The notes under the pieces: generated by a model
Databases searched by the model: none
The model's input: the letters and a program-made list of their open reading frames with translations, nothing else
What the model was told of the DNA's origin: nothing
In this document: positions 32,015 to 41,438 of the stretch, in pieces
Numbering within the stretch: the first letter of the stretch is position 1
Layout: each line of letters opens with the position of its first letter
Program-made: the position numbers and the translations under genes
Assembly: GCF_050436995.1 (NCBI RefSeq)
Contig: NC_134775.1
Coordinates: 3,945,124-4,009,123 of the forward strand
Length of the DNA: 64,000 nt
Reading direction: 5' to 3'
Source: Anticarsia gemmatalis
Taxonomy: Eukaryota > Arthropoda > Insecta > Lepidoptera > Erebidae

Positions 32015-32275
32015 TCTATACTTACTAATATTATAAAGCTGAAGAGTTTGTTTGTTTGTTTGATTGTTTGTTTGTTTGTTTGTTTGTTTGAACGCGCTAA
32101 TCTCAGGAACTACTGGTCCGATTTAAAAAATTCTTTCAGGGTTAGATAGTCCATTTATCGAGGAAGTTTATAAGCATATCATCACGCTACTACCAATAGG
32201 AGCAGAGTGCCAGTGAAAAATGTTACAAAAACGGGGAAATTTTTTAACGCAAGCGAAGTTGCGCGGGTCAGCTAG
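32015..32275 (+). mobile_element. Short Helitron (subfamily B)
   Basis: TCTATACTTACTAATATT at 32015 to CTAG at 32272-32275, with A before and T after. Hairpin CGCAAGCGAAGTTGCG is at the 3' end. It contains a long run of TTTG repeats. Inserted in the transposase C-terminal coding region. Confidence 0.9.
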
Positions 32276-32365
32276 TTAGTAATATCAGCTCTCTTGAGAG
32301 TATTAAGCAATAAACTTTCAAATGACAATTGTGTATGATCTTTTGTAATATCTATACTAATATTA
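32276..32365 (-). pseudogene. Pogo coding sliver between two Helitrons
   Basis: On the minus strand it reads DHTQLSFESLLLNTL before the 32015-32275 Helitron, fitting the transposase between catalytic domain and C-terminal tail. Confidence 0.5.
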
Positions 32366-33433
32366 TCTATACTTATAATAAATCAGTAGAGAGTTCAAGG
32401 TCAGGTTTTTTCCTGTCTGTATGTTACGCTATCACGTAAAAACTACCGGATAGAATGCACTGACATTTGTTATATGCATAGAATAAGTAGTGGAGCAAGT
32501 AATGGGATACTTTTTATCGCATAAAATTTCATAGATTTTTAGAAAATTGAATAAAATACGTAGAAATCGTTTGAACCTGCGTTTCCCTAAAGAGACCATA
32601 GATGGCATTGCAATTCATTTCACAACATTCGCATATGGTTAACGCGGTGCCTGCCGTATCGATACCTGTTGTTAGCACCAACCAATAGATGGCGTTATGG
32701 TCAGCAACACAGCATGTTTTTCCTAATTAATTTATTTTGATTGCTTTATAGTAAAAAAAAATACCTTTAAAACAGGCTATACATTTATAAGATTTTCAAA
32801 CATAAATGTTGTATGATATATTACACAAAAATGTCGGTTTACGTGGGTCTGGTGCGCTCGGGATATCCTAGATGGCAAACCGAGTAATTTCGTTTGTTGT
32901 CGTTGTTCGCCGCAACTAACAGATGGCGTTGCAGTTCGTAACACATAACCAAAAATTGGTTGCATTAAGGAAATAAATTGCATAGATATGAAACAGACTA
33001 TGTGGTAAGTTTTAAAAAATAAACAACGGATGATATATAAAAAATAATTACGGGTTACGCGGTTTCGGACGTATCATCGCAAGTATACATTATTACGCGT
33101 GTGAAGAGCTCCGGCGCAGATAGGTCTGTCTGTAGCTATAATAATATTCTGAATCCAGACGGGTAAGCAATGGTCAGTTTTTAATAGGGTATTATATTTT
33201 ACACTGTAAACTGGTACGGATACTGACGAGAGAGGAAAAGAAGGTAACCACAGGATATCAGGCCTGCCTGAGCCTGTGTCACATTGTGTGTCCCTTTCGT
33301 AAATAACCATTAGATGACAAAGAGTTGTTAGCATTTTTATGTGTAGGTGTATCGAGTGCTTCGCAATTTGCGTGCTCAAACGAATAAGCAACAGTACGAA
33401 ATTCACGCGAGCGGAGCCGCACGGGTCAGCTAG
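32366..33433 (+). mobile_element. 1.07-kb non-autonomous Helitron (subfamily C)
   Basis: Begins TCTATACTTATAATAAATC (32366, after A) and ends GAGCCGCACGGGTCAGCTAG (CTAG 33430-33433, before T). Fragments of the same subfamily are at 43725-43965 (inverted internal part) and 50200-50415 (inverted 5' end), which confirms the termini. No Rep/helicase coding seen. Confidence 0.8.
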
Positions 33434-33766
33434 TCCAAACATAAATCTATACTCATATTAGTCTAACGTTACTTTTCTACATGTTCACGCCAACGCTGCG
33501 AAAGGTTATCAATACACTCAAGTGCTTCAAACACTCCAAGCACAAGTACTTATTTAGTAATCAACATTTATAAACTTATGACATTTCAACAAAATAGTAC
33601 TGTTGATAAAAACACCTACGGTTTGTAGGTTATTTCAAATTTGACGGAGCGTATGGCGCAATGAGACGCTTGAAAAAGAAATGGTATGAAATTTTATAGC
33701 TTTGGGTTGACTGTTACCACAAAGACGGATGCAAGGAAGATCTCTAATGTGATTTTGTTCACTAAA
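33434..33766 (-). pseudogene. Pogo-type element, degraded coding or intron
   Basis: Between two Helitrons, so it belongs to the transposon. A minus-strand stretch reading FEALECIDNLSQRWREHV may be a remaining coding piece. The rest has stops in all frames and might be intron. Confidence 0.4.
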
Positions 33767-34024
33767 TCTATACTAATCTATACTAATATTATAAAGCTGA
33801 AGAGTTTGTTTGTTTGAACGCGCTAATCTCAGGAACCAGGTCCGGTTTAAAAAATTCTTTCAGTGTTAGATAGTCCATTTATTGAGGAAGGCTATCTATA
33901 GGCTACATTTCATCACGCTACGACTAATAAGAGCGGAGTAGCAACGAAAAATGTTACAAAAACGGGGAAAATTTTGACCCATTCTCTCTTATGTGACGCA
34001 AGCGAAGTTGCGCGGGTCAGCTAG
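33767..34024 (+). mobile_element. Short Helitron (subfamily B), duplicated 5' decamer
   Basis: TCTATACTAA occurs twice at the 5' end (33767 and 33777); ends CTAG 34021-34024 before T. The same 3' hairpin is present. It cuts the transposase after FPFNKN. Confidence 0.88.
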
Positions 34025-34495
34025 TATTTTTATTAAATGGAAACACGCCCCCTTTTTTAAACCCATTTCTTATTATTTTGGGATCTAATTCATTCCAGAC
34101 TTCCCCAATGATTTGGCTAAATTGATCTTTTTGTAACTTTGCCCCGACGTTAAGACGCTGCCATGTTAATATTTTTGCATCCCATTTGTCTTTCATTGAT
34201 TTGAATACTGATAAATCTAAAGGTTGTAAAAGATGGCTAGCGTGGGATGGTAATTTTAAGATGGTTACCCCCAGTTCTGCAGCTTTTTCTAACAAACTTA
34301 ACTGTATATGCGTAGAGTGGCCATCATATATTAGTAAGCATGGCGATTCTTTGCTTATGTGAGGCAAGACTGTGCCAAGCATGTATTTCTCAAACACTTT
34401 TGACTCTATCCATCCGTTTTTAGTAGCAGCATATGTAGTGCCTGCGAATGCCCTATCGGACATCCATTGATCCCACACATTTTTTCCTCGATATA
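34025..34495 (-). pseudogene. Pogo transposase, catalytic middle part
   Basis: DDE_1-type domain: GKNVWDQWMSD, LLIYDGHSTHI (second catalytic Asp), LKLPSHASHLLQPLDLSVF (third Asp in LQPLD) and GFKKGGVFPFN. Typical of Tigger/jerky/CENP-B-like transposases. The frame is joined in phase to 36667-37110 if the 34496-36666 element and one TA are removed. Confidence 0.88.
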
Positions 34496-35559
34496 CAGGG
34501 TGTAACAGACAGGCTACCGAAAACGAAAAAAAAAAAGATTCTAGACATGATTCTGGTGCTTATGGCGTTGAAAATTTTCATCGCTTTTTTCATGATTTTT
34601 CCGATTTTTTATGCGTTTTTTTTATTTTTTTTCGGTATTATTTCGTTAATACTACACAGTGCAACATGAATATGAGAAAAAATCCGTCATATTACTGTTT
34701 TTCACAAAAAACAGCAATGGATTAAAACAACGTATAAATTCGCTATCAGCTGTCCGCGGCCAACGACACCGCGCCGGCGGCGGCCGGCCGCGACGGTCGA
34801 CGTACCTACGCGCGCCACACAGACACGATTACGCACACAGCTGTCAGCCTCACTCTCACTAGTATGCAGCGTTACTTAGTATTTGTTCTTCTATGTTAAA
34901 AATGAAAATGACATAATTATCCCGCTTTCCGATAAAAGGTACATTAATAAGATTTAAAATGTGTGATATCTTATTATTATTACACGTACAAATACATACA
35001 GAACGACAAAAAATACTATTGATATTCTTTAGCGCTATAAAAATCTCTAATAAACAATTTAACAAGTATTGTCGCTTTGTTCTATTTGTTCTTGCAAACT
35101 TATTATTCTATTCGATACTTACACGCTCATTCATACTTCATACAAGCGCGGTGCGACTCGAAAAGTAGATGGCCGTAGTGACGCGTGACGCCGCGACCGC
35201 GCGTGGATGTTACATAGATGGGATGCGACATAATGAATGCTAAGTAATTCTCCGGGGATAATGAATTATGATAAGTTAGTTTCTCTGATAAGAATATTAA
35301 TGGATATTGATTGTTATCATTGTTATGTACCTACATTTTTTATGGTTTAATTAAATAAACGTTTCGTGTTTATTTTATTTACTTTAATCTGATTTTATGT
35401 TATTAAATATCAAAGTAGGTATTTTAAACTTACATCAATAATGTTTGTAATGTTATTCGGTATTTGAATAAAACTACAATGCAACGAGTAACAACTGTGA
35501 CAAGTAAAAATAGTACCTAATGCCACATCAATATTTTATTCAATCTAATCTCGCTGGGA

Positions 35560-35960
35560 TCCTAACTCGTCGCTCGTCACCAAATCGGCGGCGCGCGCAC
35601 GGACGGCGCGGAGGGAGCGGGTGGCGCGGGCGAGGGGCGACGCGAGTGAGCGGAGAGGCGCCCGCGCCGGCGGCTCTCTTTGATAGTTCGAGCAATTCGC
35701 TCGCGGAAGACGGAAGCTCTTCACCGGTGTCGTTCGTTATGTCCTATTCGTCGTGTCGTGTGTGAACTGTTGTTTATTATTACTTGTTATTGTTTCGGTT
35801 TTGAGCTGTTACTGTTTTTATTGTTATTATTTTTGTTGTTATTGTTTTCGAAGTGCAGTTGTGTTCGTAAATAGGAAGAAATGTTGATGTGCTATGTATG
35901 GTGAAGCACGTGGAAGTGCACGGCGTGCTCTGCACCTGTACGTCCGGATCCAAAGGTACC
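35560..35960 (+). other. GC-rich promoter-like block and possible captured first exon
   Basis: CpG-rich from about 35566 to 35720 inside an otherwise AT-rich element. It is followed by TTG/TTA-rich leader-like sequence and an ATG at 35898 opening 19 codons (MVKHVEVHGVLCTCTSGSK) that stop at a potential splice donor AAAG|GTACCT at 35955/35956. The pattern resembles a host 5' UTR plus first coding exon picked up by the transposon. The donor is weak and no match was searched; it may be chance. Confidence 0.35.
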
Positions 35961-36225
35961 TACTCAAACTCTCGCCATACACCAGGTAATTGCGTGTTGA
36001 TAGACATTGATAACAATTCGTTTTAGCACTTTCTTATTATTGGTTACATTTTGCTATTATTGTTTGATTTCACGTAAGCCAAGTAGGTATCTACCTACTT
36101 ACAATTTTACTATGAGCTATTGTAACATACGAGCGTACTTACGATACCTACCATAAACGATACATGAGATTGTTATCTAATAATACATACTAGTGAGCGC
36201 ATAGACGTGGTGGTACGCGTACGTA

Positions 36226-36440
36226 CCGCTGATTGTTGGCAGCTCCTCGCATGATCAATTATTGTATCAACCACATTGTAAAACTTTTGGCGATTGAAAA
36301 GAGTGGCCGTGAGTTTCTCGCTAGCTCTTCTCATAAGGCTCTAGCCCCTTTCCGAGCTAGTGGTAGATTCAGTAATTGTAATGACTATCGTAAGTGTCAA
36401 CATTTGACCTAAATGAATAAATGATTTGATTTTGATTTTG
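36226..36440 (+). repeat. CR1 3'-tail repeat inside the TIR element
   Basis: Inverse copy of the 47699-47905 and 50597-50810 tails, from GATTGTTGGCAGCTCCTCGC to the GATTTTGATTTTGAT tail at 36425-36440. This is the 3' end, in plus orientation, of the CR1 family whose near-full copy is at 50.6-55.5 kb. Confidence 0.85.
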
Positions 36441-36666
36441 ATACCTACGACGCGTCGCGACATGTCGTCGCTCAGCGCGCCGCCGCCGCCAGAAATCTCG
36501 TAGGCATGCGCGGAGATATATCGCGTTGTTCACTATACATTGAATGCTCAAAAATGACTAACTCGGGAACCAATCATTTCCGAGAAAAATGGTTGAAGTA
36601 AATTTCGCGCATTTAGTGTCACAAAATTAACACTGAAGTTTTCGGTTAACCGTCGTTTACACCCTG

Positions 36667-37348
36667 TATAATCAAAGGAGCCAGCTTTTCACCTAATGCA
36701 CTCGCTGTGAATAACACTGTAACGTTGTCTTTGCCACCGGAAGCTATGGTTCTAGTGCTAGCAAAACCTCTGGCACCCACAACTTTAGTTTTTTCTGGAT
36801 CTTTGCTAAAGCTAGATTCGTCTAAATTCCAGATTCTCTCTGGATGGAATTTCAAATCCATCTCATTAAGGCATGTTTCAAGTGTTGCAAAATATTGTTT
36901 AATTATAAACGGGTCACATGCAGCTTTCCGTGACATTTCAACCGCTTGGGGTTTTTTTAATGACAACCTATTCCTTTTACAAAATGCCGAAAACCAGTCA
37001 TAACCAGGTATTCCATTTTTGAATTCTGTTTTTATTTTGTTGGTCTTTATGAATTTACTTACTAAAGCAATTGTTTCTTTGGATGAGAGACCAAAGCCAT
37101 ATTTCTCCATTCTACCCTACAAGCTAACCTTCTTTCACTTTCGGCGTCAATTACGGTTGGCCTGCCTCGTGTGTCTTTAACAGCACCTCTCCTCATGTTC
37201 ACTCTATCTACCAAAGTGGTTCGTGGTATCCCATACTTGCGTGATGCCTGGTAGGAATTCAAATGGCCATTTTTAATTTCTTCGACTGCTTTTTTTAATG
37301 ATTCCAATGTATACTTATCAACTGTCTTTTTTTATAGTTTCGTACCAT
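36667..37348 (-). pseudogene. Pogo transposase, N-terminal HTH and first catalytic part
   Basis: ATG 37348 starts MVRNYKKRQ; after a small indel near 37325 comes ESLKKAVEEIKNG and SYQASRKYGIPRTTLVDRV, a psq-type helix-turn-helix that binds the TIR. A second indel near 37110 shifts to MEKYGFGLSSKE, PGYDWFSAFCKRN (CENP-B-type HTH) and IWNLDESSF (first catalytic Asp). TASGG-type sequence and ends at APLII where the TIR element entered. At least two frameshifts inactivate it. Confidence 0.85.
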
Positions 37349-37509
37349 GTTTATATAAGAATTTGCTTCTGAAATAGATAAACGCATTTTAATAGTTGTA
37401 GTACATATTTATTATTTATTTAAAATTTCAAGAACCAACATATGAGATCCTACTTACTAAGAAATAAAACTAACATTTCCAATGGCATAACTATAAATTA
37501 CATTATTAT

Positions 37510-37806
37510 CTAATGGCAATATTCGCATTCATCTTCTATATAATGTATATAAATTGCAAAGAAATTACAAGGCTGGCACCAAAAATATGAATTATTTAAT
37601 AAAGCATTTGCATTTTGAATATTTATAGTTAAAACAAAATGATATTGTCCATTTAATGCCTGATTTGTTTGTTTACATCCATAACATTTATGTGACCAAA
37701 CAAAATGTGTTTCATGCCAAGGCCAGATAAGTCTCTGTTCTATGTAATTTTTAAAATCAGTTTTGGTCAAAAATTTATCAATATCAATATATCTCAGTAT
37801 CACCAT
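37510..37806 (-). CDS. 98-codon ORF with three CxxC pairs, within pogo element
   Basis: ATG 37806 to stop 37510, upstream of the transposase in the same orientation. Cysteine pairs at residues 41/44 (CYGC), 77/80 (CQPC) and 94/97 (CEYC) with aromatic surroundings suggest a small zinc-binding protein. It has no signal peptide or membrane span. It might be an accessory ORF of the transposon, an unspliced exon, or chance. No family was recognised. Confidence 0.4.
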   Translation of the reverse strand: MVILRYIDIDKFLTKTDFKNYIEQRLIWPWHETHFVWSHKCYGCKQTNQALNGQYHFVLTINIQNANALLNNSYFWCQPCNFFAIYIHYIEDECEYCH

Positions 37807-37810
37807 TATG

Positions 37811-38533
37811 TTATTAAGTATTCAATCTGAAATAAAAATAACCTACATGAACACAACCTTAATAAAAAGAAACAAAACAAGAAAATAACTTTCAAACGTG
37901 CGTGCGTGTTAAAAAACGCTGAAATAAATATTATTTATTTAATTATAGCATAAATCATCAATTATTTTGCTAACTATTCAATGATACAATTAATTTTCGT
38001 AGTATTTAAGCTTTGAAACTTCATATTGTTACGGTAAAATTATTTTCTTATTTTTGAGTAAAATACACCAAACAAAAAAGGTTGAAAATGCCTGCCCTTG
38101 GGGTAATTGCGCCACTCATACGCAATAGCCCCTAAGGTGCTCAAATACCCACGACTAGCCTCAAAATTTCGAATGCTAATGCATGTCCTAAAAACTAAAA
38201 TAATTTCACTTAAAATAACTGTAAATCTAGATAGACTGAAATGTCATGTACATATAAAATTAAACCAAAACGGAAAAATGGAGGCCAGGCATGGATTTTT
38301 TACGATTTTGCTTACTCACCTCAAGCAGCACGTTCGTTCACGTAAACACGCTATTCACAAAATGGCCGACAATTCAGCTTCCTGTCATCCGAAATCCTGT
38401 GTTGCCACTTTATAAATAAAATGTGGTAGAAAATAATAGAACCACATGTTAACGCTTATAGTATGGTGGGTAGTTTTTATTTTATTTCAAATAAACGCTT
38501 TTGCCCCATATACGCAAATGCCCCGGTTGACCT
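37811..38533. other. Pogo-type element, left non-coding part
   Basis: Subterminal region leading to the TIR. Carries inverted copies of the GGGGTAATTGCG / CGCTTTTGCCCC motifs near 38100 and 38505. No supported gene. Confidence 0.6.
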
Positions 38534-38654
38534 TACAGAGCACATTGGGCCTTTTGACTTCATATCAACAATTTAATATCAAGCAACCTCAAAACATTAC
38601 AATTGTGCACGATGGAATCATATTTAGACATAAAATACAACGTTTTCATTGACG

Positions 38655-39238
38655 CATGTAGAACATTGTAGAAATAAGTTTATTATTATTAGAAAATTCT
38701 AGTCGTTAAGAATAGTACGAAAGAACAATCGCGAACATTGTAAGCGGCGGCGATCCTTCGATCAAGCGCACCGACTGTTCCCGAAAGATCAAGAACGAGA
38801 TAGACGTATAGGCGAGTCGCGTACGCGCGAGCGAGACGGCGGCGTTCTCGAACCTCGCGCGGTTCGGCACGGAGCGCTTGATCATTCGGTTTGATTCTAG
38901 ACTAGTGTAGAAACAATGTTTGTGAATATAAATACGGACGCGCGCTGCGTAACATCAGTTTTAATTTGAAACTCATTGTGATCAGGTCACACGGAAGAAA
39001 GAACATAGTATGAATAAACGTACATAGTGAATGAATATTTGCAAAGTATTTTGTAAAATGTAGTGAATTAATAGTATGAACATAGTCATCGTATGAACAT
39101 AGTGAAGTAAATAGTAAGAACATTGTAAAGTACATAGAATTATACAGTCCACTTTGAAGATTTGAAGAAAATAAATATAAATATATTACTTCGCAACCGG
39201 TGTTCTTATTGGAAGAATAGTAGTCCTCCACAACAATG
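38655..39238 (+). mobile_element. Possible solo LTR
   Basis: Starts near TGTAGAACATTG and ends near CCTCCACAACA. Within it are a TATAAATA box (38927-38934), an arthropod-initiator-like ATCAGT about 25 bp downstream, degenerate GAACATAGT repeats, and AATAAA at 39170-39175. That is the order of a U3-R-U5 LTR. No reading frames flank it and I could not define matching target duplications, so the call is tentative. Confidence 0.4.
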
Positions 39239-39438
39239 TTCAATACATTATCTATTAACTGTCGGAGTTTGATAATTAATTAATTCTCATATTTACAATT
39301 ATCAGGCTTATGTATTTTACATACTATATTTATTATTCTATTATCAATTGAAATACCAACATAAAATCAATAAAAATGAGTAGTTCACAATGACTGCCGA
39401 CAGATGGCACTAACGCGCTGTCTATGGTTATTATACAA

Positions 39439-39686
39439 CTAGCTGACCCGCGCAACTTCGTTTGCGTCACATAAGAGAATCATAATTTTCCCCGTTTTTG
39501 TAACATTTTTCACTGGTACTCTGCTCCTATGGGTTATAGCGTGATGATATATAGCCCAAAGCCTTCCTCGATAAATCTAACACTGAAAGAATTTTTCAAA
39601 TCGGACCAGTAGTTTCCGAGATTAGCGCGTTCAAACAAACAAACAAACTCTTCAGCTTTATAATATTAAGTGTAGATTAGTGTAGA
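39439..39686 (-). mobile_element. Short Helitron (subfamily B), inserted in a TIR
   Basis: Reverse orientation: CTAG at 39439-39442 (3' end) and GA at 39685-39686 (5' TC). Host A and T are at 39438/39687. It sits seven bases into the left TIR of the enclosing element, so it arrived later. The 5' decamer is duplicated here too (TCTACACTAATCTACACTTA). Confidence 0.88.
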
Positions 39687-39908
39687 TGTGCCGCTCCAAT
39701 GACTTATTTCCTTCAACCTATGGGTAGGGTTAGGGCTTAATAAACATGTAACAAGCAAAAAAATAACATTGTTGGCTAACTGAAAAAACTTAAATATCAC
39801 TCATACTAAATAATAAAATAATGTAAACAAAACAGTATGACTCTGTGTAAACAATCAAAGTACATCAAACGGTGCGGCAACGTCGCGTGCGCCTCCTGTC
39901 CAATAGCA

Positions 39909-41169
39909 GTAGCTCTACCATGAGTTGGCAACTATAGTCTCCCGCAGACACTGTAGTTGAAAAAATGTATGAAAACTTGAACAGCGCCTCTAGCGGATAG
40001 TTAAGGTACCAACATTGCTACCATGAGTTGCCACAGTTAGTAACGTGTAGTTAAATTAAACAATAGTGAATGTAGATTGGCTTTGTCGTTCATTCTTTCC
40101 GTACGATAATGGTACCATGAGTTACGAATTTGACAGATGCTGTAGTAACGAACTATTACTATAGTAGTTACGGCACTCACCGACTTTTAGCTTCGTGAGA
40201 GCGTATTGTTTTACAAATAATTGAAGTTATTTTCCAATAAAAAAATGTTCGATAGAACAAATATTGGTTGTGATATGTTTGAAACTGCTGCATTCAAAGA
40301 TGAACGACGTGAACAAAGACATTTCAAAGTGGTATGCGGGAATTAAGTGGAAATCCCCTCAATCTCTCAATAATTGTAAAACAAAGTTTACAAAACTATA
40401 TCGACTAACAAAGAAGTGTTTATAGAATTTTGTGATTTATTATGTCAACACACGGGTTTAAAATCATTTCAAAGAGTTTCATTAGCATCGAAGGTAAGCC
40501 TGTTAAGCTTACCTTTGATTTGTATGTATGTATATTGTATCAGCGTGTTGTTGGGGAGGCGAGCCATTTTTTCCCAAGAGGCCACAAGGGTGATCATTGT
40601 AAAAGTTACTTCAGCTTTAAACCATGCAGTTTTTGCAAACATGTTCATAAAGTTTCCTAGGACGCGGCAGGAAAGAGGATTATTTAAACAAAGATGAAAA
40701 TAAAATTAGTTGTTAATTAGAATCCTTGCACTAGCACTAAAACGTAACTGAGGTGTTTTCTTTTGTCCCCGGCTGACAATAAACAAAAAGCAATAACACA
40801 AAATCAAAAATACACGAAAACGTACCAAATTATATGTAAGCGACGACTTCTTATTTTTGTTGGTTAATACTACCATATCAATTTCAAACGTGTGTCGTAT
40901 TTTCTCTCTGTCTGTCTTATGTGAATAGAAGGAGATAGAACTACAACACTCAAGCTTAGTCAAGTTACAGATTGAATGTTGACATTATGTCAAAAACCAC
41001 AGATTAAAAATCTTACTACGAATGATAAAGTTTTAACTATAACGAGAGTAGTTAACGTCAACACAACTCATGGTACGAACATTTAAGCCCACTGTTGTAG
41101 TTGCGTTCTCACGTTAACTACTCTAGTTAAGTAAGATGATTTAACTACGCCAACTCATGGTAGAGCTAC
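39909..41169. mobile_element. Dead PIF/Harbinger-type element
   Basis: Inverted ends GTAGCTCTACCATGAGTTGGC-type (39909 onward, first 20 bases given) pair perfectly over 21 bp with the sequence ending near 41169; CAG flanks both sides. Additional CCATGAGTT copies lie inside. It encodes a Harbinger transposase remnant and lies within the 39432-41438 element. Confidence 0.65.
40300..40697 (+). pseudogene. Harbinger transposase fragment
   Basis: KFTKLYRLTKKC in one frame shifts near 40415 to VFIEFCDLLCQHTG (open 40416-40697), then ISVLLGR..IFSQEAT, VTSALNH and FIKFPRTRQERGLFKQR. This follows the start of Harbinger DDE_4 transposases (LYRLTKE, then SQ.TVS, then KFP.T..E...K..F). The catalytic DDE part is missing. 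Internal inverted bits such as GGTAAGC/GCTTACC at about 40494-40514 disrupt the fold region. Confidence 0.65.
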
Positions 41170-41438
41170 AGGACGCTAGAAAAGAGAGGTTTTATTGTGG
41201 TAACATTCTTTCTCATTTTAGTTTCATTGATTCGAACATCATATGACTCATGAGCCAGGTGAACGAACTTTACTCGAATTGATTATGTACAGGCTGTGGA
41301 AATTAGTTAATAAAGTTAATTGTTAATAAGTCGGTAATTAATAATAATAATACAAATTGTTATACTTTACATGACTAAGGACCTCTAGCCCTACCCATAC
41401 GTTGAAGGAAATAAGCCATTGCAGCGGCACGTTGTATA

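Larger units (their letters stand above)
34496..36666. mobile_element. 2.17-kb TA-flanked TIR element with GC-rich cargo
   Basis: Ends CAGGGTGTAACAGAC at 34496 and the complement of CAGGGTGTAAACGAC at 36666; the ~28-bp imperfect TIRs go on to ACCGAAAA on both sides. TA duplication at 34494-34495 and 36667-36668 restores the pogo reading frame on removal. No transposase. The interior has T-rich arms, an AATAAA-containing AT-rich part, a strikingly GC-rich block (35560-35720) and a LINE tail (36226-36440). Probably a non-autonomous Tc1/mariner-like element. Confidence 0.8.
30117..38533 (-). mobile_element. Pogo/Tigger-type DNA transposon with nested insertions
   Basis: TIRs are AGGTCAACTGGGGCAAATGC at 30117 and the complementary GCAAATGCCCCGGTTGACCT ending at 38533, flanked by TA on both sides. 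Subterminal GGGGCAAATGCG-like copies recur (near 30336, 30455, 38100, 38505). The transposase runs on the minus strand from about 37348 to 31309 but is split by Helitrons at 32015-32275, 32366-33433 and 33767-34024 and by a TIR element at 34496-36666. Transposase type and TA duplication agree with the Tc1/mariner-pogo superfamily. Confidence 0.88.
39432..41438. mobile_element. TIR element enclosing a Helitron and a Harbinger
   Basis: Left end TATACAA (39432-39438) interrupted by a Helitron, then TGTGCCGCTCCAATGACTTA from 39687. The right end, read inverted from 41438, is TATACAACGTGCCGCTGCAA. The pairing continues through TTATTTCCTTCAAC and TATGGGTAGGG. A TA duplication or TA-starting TIR is likely. 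No own transposase seen. Confidence 0.75.

Noticed and set aside
31697..32149. 150-codon plus-strand ORF
   Set aside because: Antisense to the Lys/Glu-rich pogo C-terminus and runs into a Helitron.
38902..39243. 113-codon minus-strand ORF in the LTR-like unit
   Set aside because: Made of degenerate repeats with no motif; lies over the TATA-to-AATAAA stretch.
39715..39735. Insect telomere repeat (GGGTAGGGTTAGGG)
   Set aside because: Only two irregular units, and the segment is part of the TIR that recurs inverted at 41390.
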